Positions 7,529 to 15,308 of a DNA stretch of 64,000 nucleotides are shown piece after piece. The translations under genes and the position numbers were made by a program. The stretch is from Neorhizobium galegae (GTDB taxonomy: Bacteria > Pseudomonadota > Alphaproteobacteria > Rhizobiales > Rhizobiaceae): the NCBI RefSeq assembly GCF_017877055.1, contig NZ_JAGIPG010000001.1, forward strand, positions 868,001-932,000. Reading direction: 5' to 3'. Position 1 is the first letter of the stretch. Each line of letters starts with the position of its first letter. The notes below the pieces were generated by a model, which was not told the origin of the DNA, ran no database searches, and saw nothing but the letters and a program-made list of their open reading frames with translations.

Positions 7529-8428
7529 ATGACCCTCGATCAGCTCCGAATTTTTCTCGAAGTCGCCACCCGCGAACATGTGACCCGCGCGGCTGAGGCG
7601 TTGAACCTCACGCAGTCGGCAGTGAGCGCAGCGATCTCGGCCCTGGAGGCGCGGCATGCGGTGATCCTGTTCAACCGGGTCGGGCGGCGGATCGAACTCA
7701 CCGAAGCGGGAAAACTGTTCGTGCCGGAGGCGCGCGCCGTTTTGGAGCGGTCACAGACTGCCGAGCATGTGCTTGCCGATCTGGGTGGATCGGCCTCGGG
7801 CATCCTGCGTGTCCATGCCAGCCAGACGGTGGCGAGCTATTGGCTGCCCGCCCGGCTGGTCAGCTATCACGAGCGGTTTCCGCGCGTCGATCTGCGGCTC
7901 ACCGTCGGCAATACCCAGAGTGCTGCCGATGCGGTGCTGACCGGGGCGGCGGAACTCGCGGTCGTCGAAGGCGAAGTGTTTCTGGTCGGGCTCAAACGCC
8001 GAAAGGTGGCGGAGGACAGGCTGGTGCTGGTCGTCGGCAGCCGCCACCCCTGGGCGGACGGGCGAAAGATCCGCTCGAGCGATCTTCTGGAAACCAATTG
8101 GATCATGCGCGAACTGGGATCGGGCACCCGCTCCGCCTTCGAGGCGCAGCTCATCAATCTCGGCATCGAGCCGCAGTCATTGTCGGTTGTCCTTGAAATG
8201 CCGTCGAACGAAGCGGCGATGGCAGCGGTGGAGGCGGGGTTGAGCGCCACGGTGCTTTCAAGCCGGGCAGCATCGTCCCACTCCTTTTCCGGCCGGCTTC
8301 ACATTGCCGATTTCCCGATGCCGCTGCGGCAGTTTTCGGCGCTTTTCCACGGCGAGCGCCACGTCACCCGGGCACTGCGCGCCATGCTCGACCTGCTGAA
8401 CGAGCCCGCTGAAGACAGCTCCCGGTAA
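7529..8428 (+). CDS. LysR-family regulator (YeiE/CysB-like)
   Basis: 299 aa. LysR winged helix at residues 1-60 (MTLDQLRIFLEVATREHVTRA, then LNLTQSAVSAAISALEA) and a substrate-binding co-inducer domain from about residue 90 (GILRVHASQTVASYWLP, NTQSAADAVLTGAAELAVVEGE). Most likely it controls the divergent yeiH-like gene; the 114-base gap is AT-rich and contains GATA/TATC half-sites suitable for LysR binding. In enterics YeiE and CysB-type regulators respond to sulfur compounds; here the inducer is unknown. Confidence 0.85.
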   Translation: MTLDQLRIFLEVATREHVTRAAEALNLTQSAVSAAISALEARHAVILFNRVGRRIELTEAGKLFVPEARAVLERSQTAEHVLADLGGSASGILRVHASQTVASYWLPARLVSYHERFPRVDLRLTVGNTQSAADAVLTGAAELAVVEGEVFLVGLKRRKVAEDRLVLVVGSRHPWADGRKIRSSDLLETNWIMRELGSGTRSAFEAQLINLGIEPQSLSVVLEMPSNEAAMAAVEAGLSATVLSSRAASSHSFSGRLHIADFPMPLRQFSALFHGERHVTRALRAMLDLLNEPAEDSSR

Positions 8429-8467
8429 TCCTCCGGCCAATCCCCACGCAGGTGCATGCCTCTTGTG

Positions 8468-8492
8468 TGAACGATAAAATTTAAATCGTTCA
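8468..8492. promoter_or_regulatory. Inverted repeat upstream of the small secreted protein array
   Basis: TGAACGAT - AAAATTTAA - ATCGTTCA, perfect 8-bp arms with an AT-rich 9-base spacer, 158 bases before the first small gene. It looks like a dimeric-repressor operator rather than a terminator because there is no U-run. Confidence 0.5.
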
Positions 8493-8649
8493 ATATTTGC
8501 GAACAATACGTCCGCAACTTGCTGTCTATTCCCGACGGTCGACTTGCACCATCTTGAGCATCAGAAGCGCGGCAACGAGCTTCGGACAAGATCAAACACA
8601 CGGAGGGGCTTCGAGAAACTCGGCTCCACCCCATGCAAGGAACAAGACA

Positions 8650-8874
8650 ATGACCAGAATTTCCTCCGCCATCGCCGCCGCCCTCATCGCTTCGGCTTCG
8701 TTCGGTTCTGCCGCTCTCGCCGAAGGGGACTACTACCAGGGCGCCCAGAAGAACGCTCCCGCCGCCTCCGCTACCGTCGATCACATCAGCACTGGCAGCA
8801 TCGGCCAGAACGGCAAGCTCCAGGCCGACGTCAACAGCGGCGACTATTTCGACGGCGCAAACCGCCCGAACTAA
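8650..8874 (+). CDS. Small secreted protein, tandem paralogue 1
   Basis: 74 aa from the ATG at 8650 (AAGGAACAAGACA before it); the open frame to 8497 is leader. Signal peptide MTRISSAIAAALIASASFGS with predicted cut after AALA, leaving about 50 residues. The mature peptide begins EGDYYQGAQK and ends SGDYFDGANRPN, so a GDY[YF]xGA motif stands at both ends, separated by a polar linker containing a (T/S)-(G/S)-SI motif. No family recognised; no cysteines, so no disulfides. First of four tandem paralogues on the same strand. Probably periplasmic or extracellular. Confidence 0.75.
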   Translation: MTRISSAIAAALIASASFGSAALAEGDYYQGAQKNAPAASATVDHISTGSIGQNGKLQADVNSGDYFDGANRPN

Positions 8875-9189
8875 CTGCAGCTCATTCAAGACACCGAAAC
8901 AATCCCCGCAGGCCAGGTCGCAAACTTTGAAGCCGCGGGTAACTCTGAAGGGACTACCATCATGACCAAGATCACTTCCGCCATCGCCGCAGCCCTTATC
9001 GCTTCGGCCTCGTTCGCTTCCGTCGCTCTCGCTGAAGGCGATTATTATGACGGCGCCTCCAAGGCTTCCGCTACCGTCGATCAGGTTCAGACCGGCAGCA
9101 TCGGCCAGAAGGCCGACGCTCAGAAGGCCAACATCCAGGCAGACGCCAACAGCGGCGACTATTTCGACGGCGCCAACCGCCCGAACTAA
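8839..9189 (+). repeat. 351-bp tandem duplication, unit 1
   Basis: Covers the 3' end of paralogue 1, the 87-base spacer and paralogue 2. The same stretch recurs at 9479-9829, exactly 640 bases on. The spacers differ by one base and the coding parts mainly in a 40-base block near the 3' end. A recent duplication. Confidence 0.85.
8962..9189 (+). CDS. Small secreted protein, tandem paralogue 2
   Basis: 75 aa. Same build as paralogue 1: signal peptide MTKITSAIAAALIASASFAS with cut after VALA, N-terminal motif EGDYYDGASK, middle TGSIGQ, C-terminal SGDYFDGANRPN. Nearly identical to paralogue 4; differences lie between residues 48 and 65. Its own ribosome site is GAAGGGACTACC just before the ATG. 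Long minus-strand frames over this array are shadows of its GC-rich codons. Confidence 0.75.
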   Translation: MTKITSAIAAALIASASFASVALAEGDYYDGASKASATVDQVQTGSIGQKADAQKANIQADANSGDYFDGANRPN

Positions 9190-9286
9190 AAATCGTTCGA
9201 GGCCGTGAAACTGAAATCCATCCGGCTCCGTATCCCAAACCGCACGTAACGCAGACCGGACTTCCAAACCTAAAAGGACCAAGACA

Positions 9287-9514
9287 ATGACCACGATCAC
9301 TTCCGCAATCGCCGCAGCTTTCATCGCTTCGGTTTCGTTCGCCGGTGCAGCTTTCGCTGACGAAGGCGACTATTTCCAGGGCGTTTCCAAGGCTTCCGCC
9401 ATGGTCGACCACATGCAGACCAGCAGCATTGCCAAGGACCAGCAGAACGCCAACCAGATCCCGGCTCCCGTCGGCCGTGGCGACTATTTCGACGGCGCAA
9501 ACCGCCCGAACTAA
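9287..9514 (+). CDS. Small secreted protein, tandem paralogue 3
   Basis: 75 aa, the most divergent of the four: signal peptide MTTITSAIAAAFIASVSFAG, cut probably after AAFA, N-terminal DEGDYFQGVSK, middle TSSI, C-terminal RGDYFDGANRPN. The C-terminal 10 residues are unchanged in all four copies although the middle varies. This points to selection on the ends. Spacing and orientation match an operon or a set of co-regulated genes. Confidence 0.73.
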   Translation: MTTITSAIAAAFIASVSFAGAAFADEGDYFQGVSKASAMVDHMQTSSIAKDQQNANQIPAPVGRGDYFDGANRPN

Positions 9515-9829
9515 CTGCAGCTCATTCAAGACACCGAAACAATCTCCGCAGGCCAGGTCGCAAACTTTGAAGCCGCGGGTAACTCTGAAGGGACTACCAT
9601 CATGACCAAGATCACTTCCGCCATCGCCGCAGCCCTTATCGCTTCGGCCTCGTTCGCTTCCGTCGCTCTCGCTGAAGGCGATTATTATGACGGCGCCTCC
9701 AAGGCTTCCGCTACCGTCGATCAGGTTCAGACGGGCAGCATCGACCGGAAGGCTGGCGCTCAGAAGGCCAACATCCAGACCGAAGTCAACAGCGGCGACT
9801 ATTTCGACGGCGCAAACCGCCCGAATTAA
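9479..9829 (+). repeat. 351-bp tandem duplication, unit 2
   Basis: Second copy of 8839-9189 at an offset of 640 bases, carrying the end of paralogue 3, the shared spacer and paralogue 4. Confidence 0.85.
9602..9829 (+). CDS. Small secreted protein, tandem paralogue 4
   Basis: 75 aa, almost a copy of paralogue 2 with changes in the linker (DRKAGAQ for GQKADAQ; TEVNSGDYF for ADANSGDYF). Signal peptide, both GDYxDGA end motifs and the ribosome site are kept. Last gene of the array; a strong terminator follows 22 bases after its stop. Confidence 0.75.
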   Translation: MTKITSAIAAALIASASFASVALAEGDYYDGASKASATVDQVQTGSIDRKAGAQKANIQTEVNSGDYFDGANRPN

Positions 9830-9851
9830 TCTGTCGCATCCCAGACGAAGA

Positions 9852-9885
9852 AGGCCCGGCAACCGCCGGGCCTCTTTGTTTTTGC
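9852..9885 (+). terminator. Terminator of the small secreted protein array
   Basis: AGGCCCGGC - AACC - GCCGGGCCT, perfect 9-bp stem, followed by CTTTGTTTTT. A strong intrinsic terminator. Confidence 0.9.
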
Positions 9886-9966
9886 ACTCGTTCTTCAGAG
9901 AATTCGCATATGCCCGGCGTTGTGCTATAATTCCCGGACCGAAAGAAGTCTTGGGAGGTAAAACCC

Positions 9967-10449
9967 ATGGAGAGACTGCTTTTTAGGAATGTGCGCCCGC
10001 TCTACGGCTGGCTTTTCATCGTCGCCTGGTTCGCCATTCTCGGGCTGATGACCTGGGTGTTCTTCCGCAACGGCGGCATCGCCCAGGAACCGTTCAGGGC
10101 TGTCATCATCGCTTTCTTCTGGGGTCTTGGTGGCTGGCTGGCTTCCGGAGCGCTTGCCCGGCCAATCGTCTCGGTCCGGCAAGGGAGCGATGGCAGATGG
10201 ATCGTCATCCGCCGCTGGCTCTGGACCCATGACGAGGAACGCATCGATCCCGACCGCCTGCCGCCTCCGACCATCGACGCGGAAAGCGACGGCGAGGGCG
10301 GTATGCACTACCACTGCCTTTTGAAGACGCCGGAACACGGCTCCGTGGAATTCAGCGAGCACCTCAAGCTGGACAAGGCCGCCCTCGCGCGTGATCGCAT
10401 GGCCTTCCTGATCCGGAACGCCAGAACGAAAATGCCGCGGTCAAGCTGA
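9967..10449 (+). CDS. Small inner-membrane protein, function unknown
   Basis: 160 aa. Two predicted membrane helices at about residues 12-33 (LYGWLFIVAWFAILGLMTWV) and 43-64 (FRAVIIAFFWGLGGWLASGA), followed by a cytoplasmic or periplasmic basic/acidic domain of about 95 residues with no recognised family. Start ATG preceded by TTGGGAGGTAAAACCC, a very good ribosome site. Convergent with preA; its stop codon lies inside the preA terminator hairpin. Confidence 0.7.
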   Translation: MERLLFRNVRPLYGWLFIVAWFAILGLMTWVFFRNGGIAQEPFRAVIIAFFWGLGGWLASGALARPIVSVRQGSDGRWIVIRRWLWTHDEERIDPDRLPPPTIDAESDGEGGMHYHCLLKTPEHGSVEFSEHLKLDKAALARDRMAFLIRNARTKMPRSS

Positions 10450-10457
10450 CCGCGGCA
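10433..10457 (-). terminator. Terminator of preTA, overlapping the convergent gene end
   Basis: Perfect 11-bp stem TGCCGCGGTCA / TGACCGCGGCA with loop AGC. On the minus strand it is followed by TTTTCG, 14 bases after the preA stop. The right arm includes the TGA stop of the plus-strand membrane gene. Confidence 0.75.
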
Positions 10458-10470
10458 AGGTGGTTTCCAA

Positions 10471-11784
10471 TCACTCCGCGGCCTGTCTGGCCATCGGGTT
10501 GTTCGGATGCTGGGTCCAGTTGGCGTAGGTGGGATCGACCACCTTGCCGGTGCGCTTGTCGAGTTCGCCGGCGGGCAGGGCTTCCATGGTGATGCAGTTC
10601 TCGACCGGACAGACGTTGACGCAGAGATTGCAGCCGACGCATTCCTCTTCCATCACCTCGAAATGGCGCACGCCATCGACCATGCTGGTGATCGCCTGGT
10701 GGGACGTATCCTCGCAGGCGATGTGGCAGCGGCCGCACTTGATGCAGGCATCCTGGTCGATATGCGCCTTGGCGATGTAGTTGAGGTTCAAGTACTGCCA
10801 GTCGGTGACGTTGGGGACCGCGCGACAGATGACGTCGTCGAGCGAGCGGTGACCCTTCTCGTCCATCCAGTCGGACAGACCGGTGATCATTTCCTGGACG
10901 ATCTTGAAGCCGTAGGTCATCGCCGCTGTGCAGACCTGCACGTTGCCGGCGCCGAGCGCCAGGAACTCGGCTGCGTCACGCCAGGTGGTGATGCCGCCGA
11001 TGCCGGAGATTGGCAGGCCATAGGTTTCCGGATCGCGGGCGATTTCGGCGACCATGTTGAGCGCGATCGGTTTGACCGCCGGGCCGCAATAGCCGCCATG
11101 GCTGCCCTTGCCGCCGACCGAGGGGTTGGGCGAGAACGTGTCGAGATCGACCGAGACGATCGACGAGATCGTGTTGATCAGCGACACGGCATCCGTGCCG
11201 CCGCGCTTGGCGGCGCGGGCGGGGTGGCGGATGTCGGTGATGTTAGGCGTCAGCTTGGTGATGACCGGCATGCGGGTGTACTGCTTGCACCAGCGTACTA
11301 CCATTTCGATATATTCCGGCACCTGGCCGACCGCGGAGCCCATGCCGCGCTCGGACATGCCGTGCGGACAGCCGAAGTTGAGCTCGATGCCGTCGACTTC
11401 GGTCTCTTCGACCAGCGGCAGGATCGCCTTCCAGGCCTGTTCCTCGCAAGGGACCATGATCGAGGCGACGATCGCCCGGTCCGGCCAGTTCTTCTTCACT
11501 TCCTTCATCTCGCGAAGGTTGGTGTAGAGGTCGCGGTCGGTGATCAGTTCGATATTGTTGAGGCCCAGCAGGCGGCGGTCGGCACCCCAGATCGCGCCGT
11601 AACGCGGGCCGTTGACGTTGACGACCGGCGGGCCTTCCTCGCCGAGCGTCTTCCAGACCACGCCGCCCCAGCCCGCCTTGAAGGCGCGCTCGACATTGTA
11701 GGCCTTGTCGGTCGGCGGCGCGGACGCCAGCCAGAACGGGTTGGGGGATTTGATGCCGACGAAATTGTTGCGGATATCAGCCAT
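10471..11784 (-). CDS. preA: NAD-dependent dihydropyrimidine dehydrogenase, subunit PreA
   Basis: 437 aa. FMN-binding dihydroorotate-dehydrogenase-type barrel at residues 1-320 (NPFWLASAPPTD, ELNFGCPHGMSERGMG, ISGIGGITTWRDAAEFLALGA) followed by two 4Fe-4S clusters in ferredoxin motifs: CIKCGRCHIAC and CVGCNLCVNVCPVENC. The catalytic cysteine of the pyrimidine dehydrogenases lies in FGCPHGMSERGMG. With PreT it reduces uracil and thymine to dihydropyrimidines using NADH, the first step of the reductive pathway. It follows preT by 15 bases in one operon. Confidence 0.95.
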   Translation of the reverse strand: MADIRNNFVGIKSPNPFWLASAPPTDKAYNVERAFKAGWGGVVWKTLGEEGPPVVNVNGPRYGAIWGADRRLLGLNNIELITDRDLYTNLREMKEVKKNWPDRAIVASIMVPCEEQAWKAILPLVEETEVDGIELNFGCPHGMSERGMGSAVGQVPEYIEMVVRWCKQYTRMPVITKLTPNITDIRHPARAAKRGGTDAVSLINTISSIVSVDLDTFSPNPSVGGKGSHGGYCGPAVKPIALNMVAEIARDPETYGLPISGIGGITTWRDAAEFLALGAGNVQVCTAAMTYGFKIVQEMITGLSDWMDEKGHRSLDDVICRAVPNVTDWQYLNLNYIAKAHIDQDACIKCGRCHIACEDTSHQAITSMVDGVRHFEVMEEECVGCNLCVNVCPVENCITMEALPAGELDKRTGKVVDPTYANWTQHPNNPMARQAAE

Positions 11785-11799
11785 TGTTTCGATCTCCCC

Positions 11800-13173
11800 T
11801 CAAGCCACTGCGGTTGCCGGCTGCGCTGCGGCAGCCAGGGCTTTTGCGATGCTTTCCGCGGCGTCGCGCCCTTGCGCGACGGCCGACACGGTTAGGTCCT
11901 CACCGGTGCCGATACAGTCACCGCCGGCCCAGACGCCCTCGATCGAGGTGCGGCCCTCGGCATCGACCACGATCTTGCCCTTCTCGAACTGCAGCGCGCC
12001 GAGGCCCGAGGCGGAGAAGGTCTGGCCGATCGCCTTGAAGATCTGGTCGGCGGCGATCACGCCGGTCTCGCCGGTGCCGATCAGCCTTCCATCGCGGATC
12101 GCGGTATATTCCACCTCGATACCGGCCACCGTGCCGTCCTTGCCGATGATCGATTTCGGCGCCAGCCAGTGGCGGATGATGACGCCGTTGGCGGTCGCCA
12201 GATCCTGCTCGTAGGGCGAGGCGTTCATGTTCTCCTTGCCGCGGCGATAGCAGATCGTCACCTCTTCGGCGCCGAGCAGCTTTGACTGGATCGCGGCGTC
12301 GATGGCGGTCATGCCGCCGCCGAGCACCACGACACGCCGGCCGATCGGCAGCACGCTCTTGTCCTTTGCCTGGCGAAGGGCGGCGATGAAATCCACCGCA
12401 TCCTCGACGCCGGTAAGTGCCTCGCCTTCGATGCCGAGGCCGTTGACGCCGGCAAGGCCCATGCCGAGGAAAACGGCGTCGTATTGCGCCGTCAGGTCGG
12501 AGAGCGAGAAATCCCGGCCGAGCGCCTGGCCGTTCCTGATCTCGATGCCGCCGATCGCGGTCACGTAATCCACTTCGCGGGCGGCGAAGTCATCGACCGC
12601 CTTGTAGGTGGCGATGCCGTATTCGTTGAGGCCGCCTGCCTTTTCGCGCGCTTCGAGAACGACGACCGAATGGCCGTGCATCGCGAGCCGGTGTGCTGCG
12701 GCAAGGCCGGCGGGGCCTGCGCCGACGACGGCAATCGTCTTGCCGGTTGGAGCCTTGCGGCTATAGAACTGCCGGCCCTGTTCCATGGCGATGTCGGTGG
12801 AATAACGCTGCAGCTTGCCGATTTCGACCGGCTTGTCCTCGGCGGTGTTGCGCACGCAGGCCTGTTCGCAGAGCGTTTCGGTGGGACAGACGCGGGCGCA
12901 CATGCCGCCCAGAATGTTCTGGTCGAAGATGGTCTTCGCCGACCCCAGCGGATTGCCCGTCTGTATCTGCCTTATGAACAGCGGGATATCGATGGAGGTG
13001 GGACAGGCCGTCATGCACGGCGCGTCGTAGCAGAAATAACAGCGATCGGATTCGACCAGCGCCTCGTGCCTGTCGAGGCGCGGGTGGAGATCGGCGAAAT
13101 TCGCCTCATAATCGGCAGCGGTGAGGCGGCCAGCCTCGATCCCGGCCTTCGGACCGTTTCCCAGTCGTTCCAT
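11800..13173 (-). CDS. preT: NAD-dependent dihydropyrimidine dehydrogenase, subunit PreT
   Basis: 457 aa, GltD-like flavoprotein that passes electrons from NADH to PreA. N-terminal Fe-S cysteines CYFCYDAPCMTACPTSIDIP and GGMCARVCPTETLCEQAC (residues about 45-110), FAD-binding VVGAGPAGLAAAHRLA, NAD-binding VVVLGGGMTAIDAA and C-terminal VWAGGDCIGTGEDLTVSAVA. First gene of the preTA operon. A RutR-type box lies 65 bases before its start, tying it to the hydA operon 7 kb away. Confidence 0.95.
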   Translation of the reverse strand: MERLGNGPKAGIEAGRLTAADYEANFADLHPRLDRHEALVESDRCYFCYDAPCMTACPTSIDIPLFIRQIQTGNPLGSAKTIFDQNILGGMCARVCPTETLCEQACVRNTAEDKPVEIGKLQRYSTDIAMEQGRQFYSRKAPTGKTIAVVGAGPAGLAAAHRLAMHGHSVVVLEAREKAGGLNEYGIATYKAVDDFAAREVDYVTAIGGIEIRNGQALGRDFSLSDLTAQYDAVFLGMGLAGVNGLGIEGEALTGVEDAVDFIAALRQAKDKSVLPIGRRVVVLGGGMTAIDAAIQSKLLGAEEVTICYRRGKENMNASPYEQDLATANGVIIRHWLAPKSIIGKDGTVAGIEVEYTAIRDGRLIGTGETGVIAADQIFKAIGQTFSASGLGALQFEKGKIVVDAEGRTSIEGVWAGGDCIGTGEDLTVSAVAQGRDAAESIAKALAAAAQPATAVA

Positions 13174-13237
13174 CCTAAGTTCCCTCTTTTATGGATTCAT
13201 GGACAACTATTGAGCAAAAGGTACCACAGCAAAAAAA

Positions 13238-13253
13238 TTTATCAAACGGTAAA
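13238..13253. promoter_or_regulatory. RutR-type operator upstream of preT
   Basis: On the minus strand TTTACCGTTTGATAAA. It shares 13 of 16 bases with the box at 3793-3808 and 10 of 14 defined positions with the RutR consensus, and it is an imperfect palindrome. Confidence 0.6.
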
Positions 13254-13372
13254 TTTTTGGAAATGGCGAGGCCATGTCAGGTCGCCCGATATATCATGAT
13301 AAAAAGGGTCCACTTTAATCTTTACTCTGAAAATCAACTTTAATATGGTGCCGGCCATCGAGGAACCAAAGC

Positions 13373-13804
13373 GTGAGCGGAATCGGCGGCGAGGGGCATA
13401 TGGCCAAGAAGCAGAAGCACAGACACAGCAATTCCGGCGCGGAGGCGAAGAGCGCCGAAACGCGGGGACCGGGCGTGACGGACGTCCGCAGCTTTCTCTA
13501 TGTCGGCGGCCGTGACTGTCAGGTGGCGCACCTGAGGGAGATCGCCAGCAATTTCGGCGCCGAACTGATCCACCACGACGGCGGACTTCGCGAGGCGGTC
13601 TCCCGTATCGACACGGTCCTGCCGTCGGTCGACTGCGTCTTCTGCCCCATCGACTGTATCAGCCACGATGCGTGCCTGAGGGTGAAGACCGGCTGCAAGA
13701 AGTTCGGTGTCGCCTTCGTGCCGCTTCGCAACGGCTCCAAATCCAGTCTGGAGCGGGCGCTCCAGACCATGAAGGAACGCAATGATGAACGAAGAACGTC
13801 GTGA
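13373..13804 (+). CDS. DUF2325 protein with cysteine cluster
   Basis: 143 aa from the GTG at 13373, which has GAGGAACC at good spacing; an ATG at 13400 is an alternative. A basic, low-complexity N-terminus (MAKKQKHRHSNS) precedes a DUF2325 domain: SFLYVGGRDCQVAHLREIASNFGA and a cysteine set C-x2-C-x3-C-x5-C (CVFCPIDCISHDAC). DUF2325 is a small Rossmann-like domain of unknown role, possibly metal-binding. Overlaps the next small gene by 23 bases, so the two are co-translated. Confidence 0.75.
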   Translation: MSGIGGEGHMAKKQKHRHSNSGAEAKSAETRGPGVTDVRSFLYVGGRDCQVAHLREIASNFGAELIHHDGGLREAVSRIDTVLPSVDCVFCPIDCISHDACLRVKTGCKKFGVAFVPLRNGSKSSLERALQTMKERNDERRTS

Positions 13805-14006
13805 CACCAGCCTTTTCATCGGCCTGCACAAGCTTGCCGAACAGAATGGCGACGGGCTGGTGCCGGAACTTTACGCGCTGCTGACGGCCCGCGCCGAGGC
13901 GGCCGCGGATATGACCAATGTGGTGGTGCTGCCGAAGCCGGTTCGGGGGACGGTGGCGGAAGCCGCTTCGGCCGAGAGCGCTCGGGTGCTGGCGTTTAAG
14001 CGGTAG
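13782..14006 (+). CDS. Small hypothetical protein paired with DUF2325 gene
   Basis: 74 aa, no recognised family. Starts MMNEERRDTSLFIGLHKLAE inside the end of the DUF2325 gene in another frame; an ATG pair (13782/13785) offers two starts. Helical and soluble, with an Ala-rich C-terminal half. Its tight overlap with the preceding gene suggests a partner protein. The convergent DUF423 gene ends 21 bases downstream. Confidence 0.6.
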   Translation: MMNEERRDTSLFIGLHKLAEQNGDGLVPELYALLTARAEAAADMTNVVVLPKPVRGTVAEAASAESARVLAFKR

Positions 14007-14026
14007 AGGGCAGGCCAGAAGGCGAC

Positions 14027-14398
14027 TTAAACCTCCCGCGCCTTCAAAACCGCTCCCGCAGCGACAATCAGCCAGCCCAGCATCATCCCCGTCCCACCAA
14101 CCGGCGCGGCCATCGGAAACAGCCGGTCGCCGAGATAGTGGCGCGAGACGAGGTCGCCTGCAAAGATAATCGTGCCGAGGCCGAGCACGAGTGCGGCCAG
14201 CGTCGCCGTGCGAAAATACCGGTGACCGAGATAAAGGCCGAGCAGGACCGGCGCATGCGCCAGGCACATGGTCGAGGCGGAGCCGAGGAAGACCGTATCG
14301 CCGCCGTGGCTTGCGGCCGCTGCCAGAGCCACGCCCGTGGTCCCCATCAGGCCGCTCACAAACAGAATCAACGGCCGCAGATTGCCGAGTCTTTCCAA
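14027..14398 (-). CDS. DUF423 small membrane protein
   Basis: 123 aa with a TTG start at 14398 (first residues LERLGNLRPLILF); the longer frame to 14593 overlaps the globin gene and is rejected. Four predicted membrane helices and the DUF423 pattern: GLMGTTGVALAAAASHG, AHAPVLLGLYLG, LGTIIFAGDL, FPMAAPVGGTGMMLGWLIV. Function unknown. It starts 4 bases after the stop of the hemoglobin gene, so the pair is probably an operon. Confidence 0.82.
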   Translation of the reverse strand: MERLGNLRPLILFVSGLMGTTGVALAAAASHGGDTVFLGSASTMCLAHAPVLLGLYLGHRYFRTATLAALVLGLGTIIFAGDLVSRHYLGDRLFPMAAPVGGTGMMLGWLIVAAGAVLKAREV

Positions 14399-14402
14399 CG
14401 GC

Positions 14403-14792
14403 CTATTCCTTGTTCTGCATGTGGAAAGCCAGCCGTTCGATCGGCGGCCAGATGATCTCGCGCAGTTTCGGGTTTTCGATCGTCTCGTCCATGGCGCGGC
14501 GGAAGCAGAGCATCCATTCGTCGCGCTCCAGTGGGCCGATCGCCGCGCCAAAATGGCGCGAGCGCAGCCGTGGGTGGCCGTGCTTTTCCACATAGACCGG
14601 CGGGCCGCCGAGATAGCCGGTCAGATAATCGTAGAGTTTCGCTTCGCTGCCTTCGAGGCTCGGCGGATGGACGGCGCGGCAATGGGCCGCTTCCGGCAGC
14701 GTGTCCATCAGCTCGTAGAAGCGCTTCACCAGCGCCCGCACCGTCGCGTCGCCGCCGATCGCCTCGTAAAGTGTGATGGTTTCGTCCGCCAT
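14403..14792 (-). CDS. Group II truncated hemoglobin
   Basis: 129 aa, 2-on-2 globin. Typical trHb2 features: TLYEAIGGDATVRALVKRFYELM at the N-terminus, YLTGYLGGPPVYVEKHGHPRLRSRH with the heme-ligating (F8) His in the HGHP-RLRxRH segment, and a late Trp (DEWMLCFRRAMDE). Members bind O2 or NO and often protect against nitrosative stress. Operon partner is the DUF423 membrane protein. Confidence 0.9.
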   Translation of the reverse strand: MADETITLYEAIGGDATVRALVKRFYELMDTLPEAAHCRAVHPPSLEGSEAKLYDYLTGYLGGPPVYVEKHGHPRLRSRHFGAAIGPLERDEWMLCFRRAMDETIENPKLREIIWPPIERLAFHMQNKE

Positions 14793-14917
14793 GCCCGTCT
14801 GGCCCGCTCGTTCTGATCGTTCCGAACGGTGTTACCGATCCGTGCCCGGGCGGGCAAGCGCCACGGCGTCGCAGATAGCCTTCTCGTGCGGCCATGCGGC
14901 GCCGAATAGATCGTTTG

Positions 14918-15097
14918 CTATTCCGACCCCGCATCCACTTCTTTGGCATCGGGCTCGGCCATGGAACCGGCACCCGGCGTCTTCTCCCTGTCGATCAGAC
15001 GCTCCTTGGCATATGGGCCGGCCGGCGAATGTCTTGCCGTCCTCACCGGTTTTCCTCTGTGCTCGATGACTTCCTGTGCAGTCCGTTCTTCAGGCAT
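14918..15097 (-). CDS. Small hydrophilic protein, unknown
   Basis: 59 aa. The start ATG at 15097 is chosen because CGGAGGACCAAA precedes it, an ideal ribosome site; the open frame reaches further upstream without support. Sequence begins [20 protein letters not shown] and is rich in charged residues and proline; no family recognised. Plus-strand frames over it are weak. Monocistronic, with about 200 bases to the xyl operon end. Confidence 0.6.
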   Translation of the reverse strand: MPEERTAQEVIEHRGKPVRTARHSPAGPYAKERLIDREKTPGAGSMAEPDAKEVDAGSE

Positions 15098-15308
15098 TTT
15101 GGTCCTCCGTGTTGGGGTTTCAGAAAGCCAACGTCGGAGGAGGAGAGGAGTTCCAAGATGTAGGACTGCCAACACCCTGCCGGGTTTCGCAACGGGACAC
15201 GGCCTGCTCCGAAAACATAAGGCGGAACCGGGGGAGAGGCCCGGTTCCGCCGCTGCGCCACCTTTCTTCAGCGGCGGGCCTAAAAGGGCGGGCGCAATCG
15301 TTCTGGGT

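Noticed and set aside
8299..9862. Minus-strand frames of 341 and 263 codons over the small secreted protein array
   Set aside because: Repetitive Gly/Ser/Asp translation of the antisense of the tandem genes; the plus-strand genes have signal peptides and ribosome sites.
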